Assembly: GCA_945862235.1 (NCBI GenBank)
Contig: CAMAYU010000035.1
Span: 1 to 38,804, forward strand
Direction: 5' to 3'
Length of the DNA stretch: 38,804 bases
Source: Schlesneria paludicola DSM 18645
Lineage (GTDB): Bacteria > Planctomycetota > Planctomycetia > Planctomycetales > Planctomycetaceae
Shown: in pieces, positions 17,805 through 25,078 of the stretch
How the letters are laid out: every line of letters begins with the position of its first letter
How positions within the stretch are numbered: the stretch's first letter is position 1
Notes under the pieces: generated by a model
What the model was told of the DNA's origin: nothing
Database searches by the model: none
What the model saw: the letters and a program-made list of their open reading frames with translations, nothing else
Translations under genes and position numbers: made by a program

Positions 17805-18752
17805 TCAACTTATCGAGCAGGCCATCTCAGCGTAGTCCGGACGTTCCGCAGAAGTGCGGGCGCGGAAGGCGCGCACAATGCGACCGTCTTGCACGACGAA
17901 CGCGCCGGACATCTGCAAGCCGTGGCCGATCATTGGGCCGAAGCCGAACCGGAAGAGCGTTCCTTCAAAGAGTGCCCGCCAGATGACGGACAGGCCGGAT
18001 ACTTCGCTCAGTGTGCCGAGTCTCAGTTCCAATCCACGATAAACGCGGCGATCTGGATCGCTGACGTGGTCGATGTCGTCGAGACCGTGTTGTCGCAGGA
18101 GCGTATCCCCTTGAGCGACCGATCCCATGTGAACGACGATCGGTCGCACGCCCGCTGATCGAATTGCCTCGCGCTGCCCGGCCAGATCGTGCAGCGCTTC
18201 CCGACAGAACGCGCACCCGGAATGCCGCACGCAGACGAGCAGCAGCGGCTGCTGTCGTGATAGTTCGAGCAGTGTGTCACCACGCTGGGTCGTGGCGGTA
18301 CGCAGGGCTTCTTCGAGCGTCAATCTTTCGGACTGTGTGCGCCGCGCGTCGTTGAGTCGCGCCGCGTGAATCAGGATCGCGGTGAAGGGAAGCCACCACG
18401 CGAGATCATTGGTGATGATGGTCCACCCCGCCTGCCAAGGGAACTCGTTCATGGACGCCGCGTAGACAAAACCGAGGGGGCCGAAGACCTTGCCCAACGG
18501 TCCCACGAAGACCAGCGGCCAGCGCGTCACCGGATCGCGCGCGGCCAGCGCATAGCCGACGCCGTACACGCCGATCACCATGCCGAGACACTGCACGATC
18601 GCCGGATAATTCGGCGGCTCCATTCCCATCCACCGAAACGGCGCGAGAGGAAACAGAACGACAAACGCACTCCACGCGACGTTGTAAGCCGCCGCCGCAT
18701 ATAGCACGACGGGGATCCAACGAGGGACGTCACTTGGCAAATTGTTCGGCAT
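17805..18752 (-). CDS. Membrane protein with C-terminal AhpC/TSA-like (peroxiredoxin-like) domain
   Basis: This 315-residue protein has two parts. Residues 1-132 hold about four transmembrane helices (WIPVVLYAAAAYNVAWSAFV, IVQCLGMVIGVYGVGYALAA, PLVFVGPLGKVFGPLGFVYA, and WWLPFTAILIHAA). Residues about 140-315 form a thioredoxin-fold domain of the AhpC-TSA_2 type, with LLLVCVRHSGCAFCREAL; Cys174, Cys180 and Cys183 are the candidate redox residues. The tail GAFVVQDGRIVRAFRARTSAERPDY is typical for that domain. The fold and thiols suggest thiol oxidoreductase activity; membrane topology would decide which side of the membrane it acts on. GGAG stands about 8 bases before the ATG. It is a convergent neighbour of the DUF3050 gene. 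Confidence 0.85.
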   Translation of the reverse strand: MPNNLPSDVPRWIPVVLYAAAAYNVAWSAFVVLFPLAPFRWMGMEPPNYPAIVQCLGMVIGVYGVGYALAARDPVTRWPLVFVGPLGKVFGPLGFVYAASMNEFPWQAGWTIITNDLAWWLPFTAILIHAARLNDARRTQSERLTLEEALRTATTQRGDTLLELSRQQPLLLVCVRHSGCAFCREALHDLAGQREAIRSAGVRPIVVHMGSVAQGDTLLRQHGLDDIDHVSDPDRRVYRGLELRLGTLSEVSGLSVIWRALFEGTLFRFGFGPMIGHGLQMSGAFVVQDGRIVRAFRARTSAERPDYAEMACSIS

Positions 18753-18820
18753 GGCATCGCTCCGTAGAAGTTCACGTTCACACCGACACGAGCGCGAACT
18801 CGGCCGACGATTAACAACCT

Positions 18821-18905
18821 GTTGAATACGGAGAGTAGGCGGCTCGCCTGCTCAGATTTCGAGTTGGAAAACACAGGCGAGCCGCCTGTGCTACGGGTAT
18901 TTCAA
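18821..18905. repeat. Dispersed palindrome E (GTAGGCGGCTCGCCTG type)
   Basis: The left arm GTTGAATACGG...GTAGGCGGCTCGCCTG (18821-18850) pairs imperfectly with CAGGCGAGCCGCCTGTGCTAC...ATTTCAAC (18874-18905). GCCTGTTGAAA-like ends also occur at the extreme left of the window (minus strand, near position 10-22), hinting at another copy. It lies upstream of the minus-strand AhpC/TSA-like gene. No gene is seen in 18753-19008. Confidence 0.75.
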
Positions 18906-19008
18906 CAATGATTAACAGACCCTGTTCGGCTTACGAGCCAAGCTCAACACGGGTCTCCTGACTCCGCCGAAACGCCTGACCGAAAGTCTCCACCCCAAAG
19001 ATCGTCCC

Positions 19009-20202
19009 TCATCCCCAAAGCAGTTTCTTCGTGGCGAGCAACTCGCGCGTGAAGCCTTCGACGATGTTGGGTGTTCCGCCGCCGGGGAGGACTTCCCAAG
19101 TGTAGGTCTCGACTTCGAGATGCGGCGCGTAGTGGAGTTCGGGGAGCGTCGCGAGGGCCTGCTTCAGCTCGCCGCGCGTCGTGCCGAGCGGGCCGAGATG
19201 TTCGGCATCGACCGGGACGTGGAAGTGAACGCGCCACAGAGGGGCATCGCGGAACTCGGCCGAAGGCGACGCGGCGAGTTGTTCGTCGAGATCGACCTGC
19301 GTCACCGTGCGACTGGCGTTGCCAGTCGGCTTCGATCGCCCCGCATCATTCAGTCGAGCGAACGTCTGATGCAGGTAGCGCGGTTCGACGTAGCGGGCGA
19401 GGATGCGGCGGGCCTCTTCGTTGCGACCCGGTTCCGCGACTTCGATGGCGCAGGTGATGTGGACCTTGTTGATGCGAATGTCGGCGGCGACGAGAGACCG
19501 GATTGAAGCGGGAACGTCTTCAAATTCGACCGCCTGATGGCAAACGTCGTAACAGACGCCGAGATGCTCGCGCACCACTTCGAGAGCACGAACGTCAGCC
19601 GCGCGCGAACGCAGGCGCGCGAAGAACGAGAGCGTTTCGGCGGTGGTCTCGATCACGCAGAACGGCTCGGGTTCGATGGCGAGGCGAATCAATCGGCCGG
19701 TCTCGTGGTGGAGGCGACTCAAACCCCGAGCCAACTCAATCAATTGGTCCGCGCAGCGATCGGCGAAGTCCACGGGATGCTCGAACGGTTTGAAGCCGAG
19801 CGGCACGGTCGAGATGCTCCCCTCAACGCCTTCGGGGAGCAGTGCCGCCAACACGCGGGCACACGCCAGCGTGTAGTCGAGGCGGCTCGGCTGTGTCCAA
19901 TCGGGGAGATAGACGTTTTCTTTCACACGCGCCGAATGAAAGTCTCCGTAGGGGAAGGCGTTCAACGTGTAACACGACAGCCCTCGCGATCGAAGTCCGT
20001 CCGCGAACCGCTGCACACCGTCGGACGACTGTTCGAGTTCTCGCACGACCGGCGCGGCGAGCCACAGTCCGGCCGCCAACTCGCCGCCGTAGTTGGTTTT
20101 GATCGGCAGCGTGAAACGGTCGAGACCGTCTTCGACTTCGGCGACCGTTCGCCCCGGATGAACATTGGTGCAATAGCTAAGCGGCAGTGAACTGATCGTC
20201 AT
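19009..20202 (-). CDS. eboE: EboE-like metabolite traffic protein (xylose isomerase-type TIM barrel)
   Basis: I start at the ATG at 20202 (MTISSLPLSYCTNVHPG), giving 397 residues, because members of the family begin with SYCTNVHPGE-like sequence; the frame runs 35 codons further up. Recognisable parts are YCTNVHPGRTVAEV, SCYTLNAFPYGDFH, KENVYLPDW, RLAIEPEPFCVIE, GVCYDVCHQAVEFED, and HFHVPVDAEHLGPLGTT. The Glu, Asp and His residues at strand ends are what a TIM-barrel metal site would use. In cyanobacteria and others, ebo operons serve export of small molecules (scytonemin precursors, cytosolic-to-periplasm transfer). No other ebo gene is in this window, so the role here may differ. Confidence 0.82.
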   Translation of the reverse strand: MTISSLPLSYCTNVHPGRTVAEVEDGLDRFTLPIKTNYGGELAAGLWLAAPVVRELEQSSDGVQRFADGLRSRGLSCYTLNAFPYGDFHSARVKENVYLPDWTQPSRLDYTLACARVLAALLPEGVEGSISTVPLGFKPFEHPVDFADRCADQLIELARGLSRLHHETGRLIRLAIEPEPFCVIETTAETLSFFARLRSRAADVRALEVVREHLGVCYDVCHQAVEFEDVPASIRSLVAADIRINKVHITCAIEVAEPGRNEEARRILARYVEPRYLHQTFARLNDAGRSKPTGNASRTVTQVDLDEQLAASPSAEFRDAPLWRVHFHVPVDAEHLGPLGTTRGELKQALATLPELHYAPHLEVETYTWEVLPGGGTPNIVEGFTRELLATKKLLWG

Positions 20203-20303
20203 GGCGAGCGGCTCGGGTGGGATAAAGTGCGGCGGAACTGTTCGGCAGGCGGGCGGTTCAAACGAGGGACGAGCGGGAGTATAGCCATCGTCGAAACAAC
20301 ACC

Positions 20304-20471
20304 CCACCGGGCTTGCCCCGGTGGCTCGCAGGTTTTTGCACTACGAGATTTCATGACTCGCACAACGGGACCACGAGATCGGATTTCAAAACTAGCCCGA
20401 CGCGAGGTCAACTCCCGCAGTACAAGAAGTCGTGCAAAGACCGGGTTCCATCGGGACCAGCCCGATGGGGG
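20304..20471. repeat. Dispersed palindrome A, copy 1 (decayed), in a 475-bp gene-free stretch
   Basis: The left arm CCACCGGGCTTGCCCCGGTGG with GCTCGCAGGTTTTTGCACTAC (20304-20344) is almost identical to the copies at 28145 and 36944. The right arm (20434-20471, GTGCAAAGACCGGG...AGCCCGATGGG) is diverged. A fragment of palindrome D (ACTAGCCCGACGCGAG) sits in the loop at 20392-20407. This gap separates the divergent eboE-like gene and the sigma factor gene, and must hold both promoters. I cannot identify them with confidence. Confidence 0.85.
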
Positions 20472-20677
20472 GGAGATTTCCTTCAACCGACGGCACCCTC
20501 CATCGTGGCAATTGATCCATCGAGAGACTTCCCCTTGGAACGACCAGTCGGCATGATCTCGCCTCGCCGCAACGGTCCTGCCCGTCAAATTTTTGTGGGT
20601 CGTTCGGAAACCTTTTGCCGCGCGAAGTGTTCAGTCACCGCCGCGTGGCAAGTCGCTCGCGATGAGACCCGTTCCCC

Positions 20678-21325
20678 GTGCCTGCCAACGCCCCACCTTC
20701 CTCGCCCCCTGATGAATCTGGCTACCTGCGGGATCCAGAAGTCCAGCTCATGCTGCGCGCCAAGGAGGGTGATGACGCGGCGTTCACACAGTTGGTGAAG
20801 GCTTATCAGGATCGACTGACAAACATTTTCTTTCACTTGGTTTCCAGCAAGGAAGCGGCGGAAGACTTGGCTCAAGACGTGTTCTTGCGGATCTATCGCG
20901 CGCGGCATGGCTATCAGCCGACCGCACGCTTTTCGACGTGGCTGTTTCGGATCGCCAACAACTTGGCGAGTAACTCGCGCCGGTCGAAGGGCCGTCGCAA
21001 GGAAGTGAATCTGGCGGGAAGCGAGTCGGGTCCGTTGGGCGTCCGACCGCAGGAACAGCTCGCCGTCGAGAAGTCGGGGCTGATGCCCGCGCGGCAGTTG
21101 GACAAGCAGGAGCTTCAAGCCGTCGTTCAGCAGGCGATGGAACAATTGAACGAACGCCAGCGACTGGCCGTCTTGCTGAACAAGTACGAGGACATGAGCT
21201 ACGAAGACATCGGTGAGGCGATGGAAATGTCGGCCTCCGCCGTGAAGTCGCTTCTGTCGCGGGCACGCGAAAATCTGCGGCTGGCGCTGGAGCCATACAT
21301 GCAGTTGGGGCGAGAAGCGAAATAG
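20678..21325 (+). CDS. ECF RNA polymerase sigma factor (RpoE-like)
   Basis: From a GTG at 20678 this encodes 215 residues. Region 2: DPEVQLMLRAKEGDDAAFTQL, then LTNIFFHLVSSKEAAEDLAQDVFLRIYRAR, then FSTWLFRIANNLASNSRR. Region 4: LNERQRLAVLLNKYEDMSYEDIGEAMEMSASAVKSLLSRARENLR, complete with its HTH. The start could also be a few codons later, but DPEVQLML is part of the normal N-terminus. It is followed by a membrane-bound anti-sigma-like protein and an exported protein on the same strand, which suggests an envelope-responsive regulon. A perfect hairpin lies between the sigma and anti-sigma genes. Confidence 0.93.
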   Translation: MPANAPPSSPPDESGYLRDPEVQLMLRAKEGDDAAFTQLVKAYQDRLTNIFFHLVSSKEAAEDLAQDVFLRIYRARHGYQPTARFSTWLFRIANNLASNSRRSKGRRKEVNLAGSESGPLGVRPQEQLAVEKSGLMPARQLDKQELQAVVQQAMEQLNERQRLAVLLNKYEDMSYEDIGEAMEMSASAVKSLLSRARENLRLALEPYMQLGREAK

Positions 21326-21349
21326 GGAATGCTTCAAATCTGCAAATCG

Positions 21350-21409
21350 AAGCCTGACGCGCAAGCGAAGTGTCCGTGGCCGAGCGTGCTTCGCTTGCGC
21401 GTCAGGCTT
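21350..21409. repeat. Dispersed palindrome D, copy 2: perfect 21-bp stem between sigma and anti-sigma genes
   Basis: The arms at 21350-21370 (beginning AAGCCTGACGCGCAAGCGAA) and 21389-21409 are exact reverse complements around an 18-base loop. It begins 25 bases after the sigma factor stop. It shares GACGCGCAAGCGA with the copy at 11887, next to the other sigma gene. In an RNA it could attenuate or stabilise part of the message. There is no T-run, so a classical terminator is unlikely. Confidence 0.92.
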
Positions 21410-21472
21410 CCATCGGGCGATTCTTTTGAAGTTTGAGTTTTGGTTCTTCGTGCTTGGGATTTCTGAACAGCA

Positions 21473-21973
21473 ATGGAAAAGGTACTCAGACTCTCCGCCG
21501 ACCAACGTGACGATCTAGTGGCCTACTTGGACGGGGAGCTTCCCGACGCCGTGGCCCAGGCGATCGATCAGGTCTTGGCCCGTAGCGAAGTCGCCCGGCA
21601 TGAGGTCGAGGCACTCGCACGCACGTGGGAGATGCTCGATGCCCTGCCGACGCCGAACGCATCGGAAGAGTTCCTCGAACGAACCATGACGACGCTCAAG
21701 GTGGGCGAAGTTCCTTACGACATCACCGAACAACCGTGGTTCGGCCTGTTGAAGAAGGGAGCGGTCGTCGCGGTCTGGCTTGCCGCGTTGGGTGTCTCCG
21801 GTTGGCTGGGCTTTCAAGTCACCGCGCGTTGGATCCCGAACGAGCAGGAACAGATGCTGGAAGACCTACCGGTGCTGCAACGATTCGATGACTATCAGGA
21901 AATCCAAACGATCGACTTTCTGGAACAACTCAATCGCAGCAGCACGTTCGACACGACCGCCGAGAAAGGTTGA
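21473..21973 (+). CDS. Putative membrane-bound anti-sigma factor
   Basis: This 166-residue protein has an N-terminal cytoplasmic helical part like zf-HC2-type anti-sigma factors (DDLVAYLDGELPDAVAQAIDQ, then VARHEVEALARTWEMLDALP), but it lacks the Cys/His zinc motif. There is one transmembrane helix at about 100-120 (GAVVAVWLAALGVSGWLGFQV) and a 45-residue outer segment (LPVLQRFDDYQEIQTIDFLEQL). DGEL followed by a short helical bundle is what I expect of planctomycete anti-sigma proteins. It lies 147 bases downstream of the sigma factor gene and 3 bases upstream of the next gene, so it probably holds the sigma factor at the membrane. Confidence 0.8.
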   Translation: MEKVLRLSADQRDDLVAYLDGELPDAVAQAIDQVLARSEVARHEVEALARTWEMLDALPTPNASEEFLERTMTTLKVGEVPYDITEQPWFGLLKKGAVVAVWLAALGVSGWLGFQVTARWIPNEQEQMLEDLPVLQRFDDYQEIQTIDFLEQLNRSSTFDTTAEKG

Positions 21974-21976
21974 ACC

Positions 21977-23209
21977 ATGTCTGAGCGATGCCATTCACAA
22001 AAGATGTTCTCGTTTAACCGCGTGGGCAACGTTTCTCGACCACAAGCCGCTCGGTTGGCGTGCGTGCTGGCTTACTCGCTCGGGCTTGTGTGGCCTTGCT
22101 GGGCGAGTGCCGCCGATCCTAGTCCTGTTGTCGGCAAGCCTCCCGCCGCCAAGGTCTCCGCGACCAATCCCCTCGACGACCGCTATCGGCAAGTCGAGAA
22201 GTTGTCGGAGTTGGAGCGAGACCGCTTGCAGCGGAACATCGTCGAATTTCGACAGCTTTCCCCCGATCAACAGGCGCACTACCGCGACCTGCATCAGAAG
22301 CTCGAAGCAGACAAGACGAGTGGCGGTAAGCTCTCGAATTTGTTGAGCGAGTACACCGCGTGGCTGACGACACTCACACCCAGCCAGCGCGACGAACTGA
22401 GCCAGGAGTTGGACCCGGCCCGAAAAGTGGCCATCGTCACGAGGTTCAAACGGGAACAGGACGCCCGCTATGAAGCGGCCCCGACCGAAACACCCGCAGG
22501 CCCCGTGGGCGACTCCCGCCCTTTCTTTCCGCGTGGACTGCCACCGGGAACGTACTTATTGCCACCCGAGTTGTCGGCTGTCATGAAAGTCATCGCGAGC
22601 GAGATTGGTCTCGAGCGAGACAAGTCGAACGAGGAGTGGCTCCTCAACTACTACCTCGAAGTTCTCCGAACCAGCATTCAGGCATCTCTCGGTGGGGCAC
22701 GGGAATGGCCCGATCAGAGGCTCCAGCAAAAACTCGAGTCGGCGATCGAACGTCGCGAGTTGAAAGACCGGCTCCATCGCAACCTGGACATGAGACGCCA
22801 GACAATCATCCACTTGATCTTTGGTGGCATCATGCACAAAGCGCTGGAAGAAACGAAAGCTCAATACCCGATGCCCGCTGATCTACAACAGGCGTTCGAC
22901 TCCTTGGACCAGCGAGAACAGGAGCGGCTGACATTGCTGTCCAAGTTTGAACGCAACCGCATACTTGAGGAGAAGTATTTTGCCGGTCGCAAAGACGATC
23001 CTCGGCCACGCCTACGCGGCCTGAAGGAGCAGCTCGACAGGATGCTCGTCACTTTGGGAGTTCCGCCACTGCAACGACCGCCCGGCGGTGATGGCCCGCG
23101 CCCCGGCCAATTCCTTCGCGACCGGATGCCCGATCGGCCGGACGGAGGTCGCCCCTTCGACCGACCTCGCAACGGCCCGGACAATCCGAGACGCCCCGGA
23201 AACGAATAG
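21977..23209 (+). CDS. Hypothetical exported protein, third gene of the sigma/anti-sigma operon
   Basis: This 410-residue protein starts three bases after the anti-sigma stop with a good site (AAAGG). It has an unusually long signal region: 25 polar residues, then LACVLAYSLGLVWPCWASA, cleaved near residue 45. The mature part is helical and charged, with repeats of the form LSELERDRLQ, LSPDQQAHYRDLHQKLE and LTPSQRDELSQELDP, similar in style to periplasmic metal- or stress-sensing helical proteins. The last 60 residues are rich in Pro, Arg, Gly and Asp (PPGGDGPRPGQF to RRPGNE) and likely disordered. Function unknown. By position it may sense or execute the response controlled by the sigma factor. 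Confidence 0.85.
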   Translation: MSERCHSQKMFSFNRVGNVSRPQAARLACVLAYSLGLVWPCWASAADPSPVVGKPPAAKVSATNPLDDRYRQVEKLSELERDRLQRNIVEFRQLSPDQQAHYRDLHQKLEADKTSGGKLSNLLSEYTAWLTTLTPSQRDELSQELDPARKVAIVTRFKREQDARYEAAPTETPAGPVGDSRPFFPRGLPPGTYLLPPELSAVMKVIASEIGLERDKSNEEWLLNYYLEVLRTSIQASLGGAREWPDQRLQQKLESAIERRELKDRLHRNLDMRRQTIIHLIFGGIMHKALEETKAQYPMPADLQQAFDSLDQREQERLTLLSKFERNRILEEKYFAGRKDDPRPRLRGLKEQLDRMLVTLGVPPLQRPPGGDGPRPGQFLRDRMPDRPDGGRPFDRPRNGPDNPRRPGNE

Positions 23210-23223
23210 CCCTCGACCACACC

Positions 23224-23302
23224 AACCCGAAGCGTGAGCGAGGAGGCTCCATGAATGACGAGGGCAGGTGGTTCTCATGCCTGCTCGCTCACGCTTCGGG
23301 TT
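23224..23302. repeat. Palindrome with perfect 19-bp stem (AACCCGAAGCGTGAGCGAG)
   Basis: The arms at 23224-23242 and 23284-23302 are exact reverse complements. The GCGTGAGC core recurs at 27009-27203. It lies between the exported-protein gene and the LamG-like gene. Confidence 0.9.
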
Positions 23303-23346
23303 CGTGTCCTTTCATTCCGCGATGTCGTTCTGTTTTGGAGTCCTTC

Positions 23347-24066
23347 ATGCGTTGCTCGCTCCGGTTGTTGTTGTCCGCATTCGTGGCGTTCGGGCTGATG
23401 ATGCCGAGCGTCTCACGCGGTGATGAGCCGCTCGCCACATTGCTCGGTCTACCGCTGGTCTTTCGCGACGACTTTGAGTCCGGCAACCTCGACCGCTGGG
23501 AACCGAGTGAACCCAAGGCGTGGAAGATCGACATACAAAATGGCAACAAGGTCGGCAGCCAGTTCCAACACCTCGTGACTAAAACACCGGTGCGATCACC
23601 GTTCAATCGGTCGGTCGCCAAGGACGTGATCGTCGGGAATTGCGTGCTCGACGTGAAACTGCAATCGACCGCCCGCGACTACCCGCACCGCTCGCTGTGC
23701 CTCTTCTTCGGTTACCAAGACCCGGCCCATCTGTACTACGTGCATCTCGGCCAGAAGACCGATGACCACGCGAATCAGATCTTCATCGTCAACAACGAGC
23801 CGCGCAAGAAGATCTCCACGAAGACCACCGAGGGAACCAAGTGGGACAACGAATGGCACCACGCGCGGGTCGTGCGCGAGGTTGAAAGTGGCAAGATCGA
23901 AGTCTTCTTCGACGACATGAATGTGCCGGTGATGACAGCCGTGGACAAGACCTTCACTTGGGGCCAGGTCGGCATCGGCTCGTTCGATGACACCGGCCAC
24001 TTCGACGACGTGCTGGTCTACGGAACGAAAGTCGCGCGACCGGCCGCGGCAACCAAACAAAACTGA
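23347..24066 (+). CDS. Secreted LamG/concanavalin-like protein
   Basis: I start at the ATG at 23347, which gives a clear signal peptide (MRCSLRLLLSAFVAFGLMMPSVSRG); the open frame begins 32 codons earlier inside a palindrome. The 239-residue protein has one jelly-roll type domain: LVFRDDFESGNLDRWEPSE at the start, then NCVLDVKLQ, LCLFFGYQDPAHLYYVHLG, WHHARVVREVESGKIEVFFDD and GQVGIGSFDDTGHFDDVLVYG at the end. This is the fold of DUF1080-like sugar-binding or glycoside-hydrolase accessory domains. It has no obvious catalytic site. It is probably exported, and may bind carbohydrate. Confidence 0.85.
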   Translation: MRCSLRLLLSAFVAFGLMMPSVSRGDEPLATLLGLPLVFRDDFESGNLDRWEPSEPKAWKIDIQNGNKVGSQFQHLVTKTPVRSPFNRSVAKDVIVGNCVLDVKLQSTARDYPHRSLCLFFGYQDPAHLYYVHLGQKTDDHANQIFIVNNEPRKKISTKTTEGTKWDNEWHHARVVREVESGKIEVFFDDMNVPVMTAVDKTFTWGQVGIGSFDDTGHFDDVLVYGTKVARPAAATKQN

Positions 24067-24090
24067 GTCGTTAGAACCGCGCGGGCTTTC

Positions 24091-24125
24091 AGAGTAGACG
24101 GGGCACTCCGTGACCCGACTACTCT
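24091..24125. repeat. Palindrome AGAGTAGACGGGGCACTCCGTGACC (35 bp)
   Basis: AGAGTAGACGGGGCA and TGACCCGACTACTCT pair with two mismatches around CTCCG. It starts 24 bases after the LamG-like stop. GTAG...CACTCCGTGACC also forms the inner palindrome at 27077-27134, so it is a repeated type. It could act as a terminator-like structure, but no T-run follows. Confidence 0.75.
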
Positions 24126-24168
24126 GCTACCGAACGCTTAGAAACCCACGTGTTTTGGATTTGCCCCG

Positions 24169-24543
24169 ATGCATCAGCCGAGCTTTCTCCGCAGCGTCTC
24201 TCATGCGTGGGCGGGACTCTTCCACACATTCCTCACGCAGCGAAACGCTCGGCTGCATGTGATCGCCGCGCTGGCTGCGGTGGCGCTGGCCGCATGGTTG
24301 CAGGTGGACTCAATCCGCTGGGCCATCCTGCTACTGACGATCGGGGCCGTCTGCGCGGGGGAGACCATCAACACGACGGTCGAAGCGCTCGTCGATCTCC
24401 TCTCCCCCGAATGGCATGAGCGCGCCAAGGTCGCCAAGGATGTCTCGGCCGGAGCGGTCCTGTTACTCGGAATCACCGCCATCGCCGTGGGCCTGCTCGT
24501 CCTCGGCCCGCCATTGTGGACCGCATTGTTCCCCAAAGTGTGA
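24169..24543 (+). CDS. dgkA: Diacylglycerol/undecaprenol kinase (DgkA family)
   Basis: This 124-residue integral membrane kinase has the full-length small DgkA architecture. An amphipathic N-terminus (SFLRSVSHAWAGLFHTFLTQRNARLH) is followed by three helices. The catalytic motif ETINTTVEALVDL stands at about residues 66-78 and AKDVSAGAVLLLG leads into the last helix. The QRNARLH and ETINT type resembles the Gram-positive undecaprenol kinases more than the E. coli enzyme, so the substrate may be undecaprenol, feeding cell-envelope lipid carrier recycling. It is a single gene, apparently not coupled to the LamG-like gene upstream. Confidence 0.92.
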   Translation: MHQPSFLRSVSHAWAGLFHTFLTQRNARLHVIAALAAVALAAWLQVDSIRWAILLLTIGAVCAGETINTTVEALVDLLSPEWHERAKVAKDVSAGAVLLLGITAIAVGLLVLGPPLWTALFPKV

Positions 24544-24588
24544 GCCTTTTGGCGTGCCTAATACATCTCTCTCTTGGCTGTGCGAGAT

Positions 24589-24954
24589 CTATCGAAGCAC
24601 CAACATTGCTCCCAACACAAACGAGAGGGCGCATGCCGTGAGCATGGTCATGCAGCCAAATCGCTTGGGCCGATCAATCTCAAACGACTTCGCGACATGC
24701 TCTTGTCGGGTGGCATCTGTTGGGAAGCCACACTCACAAACCGCAAGATTCTGAAAGCGGATCGCGCCACAACCATGACATCGACCGCAACCAGTGCAAT
24801 ACGGTGCATCAAAATCGGGGCAGTGCTGTTGCTCGCTCCGTTATTGGATCGCGATCCGTGGTTCACCGCACGCGGGACAACGCCCACAGTTCGGACATAC
24901 CACGCATGTCATCTCGAAAACCGCGTTGCATCCGCCGCACTCAATCAACGTCAT
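24589..24954 (-). pseudogene. Small double zinc-ribbon membrane protein interrupted by an in-frame TAA
   Basis: On the minus strand an ATG at 24954 opens a frame of 122 codons ending in TAG at 24589, with one in-frame TAA at 24841-24843 (codon 38). Before the stop: MTLIECGGCNAVFEMTCVVC, then PNCGRCPACGEP, several CxxC zinc pairs. After the stop: CPDFDAPYCTGCGRCHGCGA, then VCECGF, a second zinc cluster, and then DRPKRFGC and a hydrophobic C-terminal helix (MTMLTACALSFVLGAMLVLR). Both halves keep cysteine motifs with no frameshift, so I call it one gene split by a stop. There is no start codon to restart the second half before its helix. Whether it is dead or read through is unknown. Confidence 0.65.
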
Positions 24955-25013
24955 GGCGTGGGGCTTCAATTGAAATGACGGAGTCCGCCCGATGAATCAC
25001 GAGTCCGTACGTA

Positions 25014-25048
25014 AAACTGCCCCGGACACTCGGAGCGACCGGGGCAGT
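25014..25048 (-). terminator. Rho-independent-like terminator of cstA
   Basis: ACTGCCCCGG (25016-25025) and CCGGGGCAGT (25039-25048) form a perfect 10-bp stem. On the minus strand the stem is followed by TTTTACG. It lies 31 bases after the cstA stop codon. Confidence 0.75.
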
Positions 25049-25078
25049 GCAGTCGCTAATCGCGAGTTTTTCTTGCTG

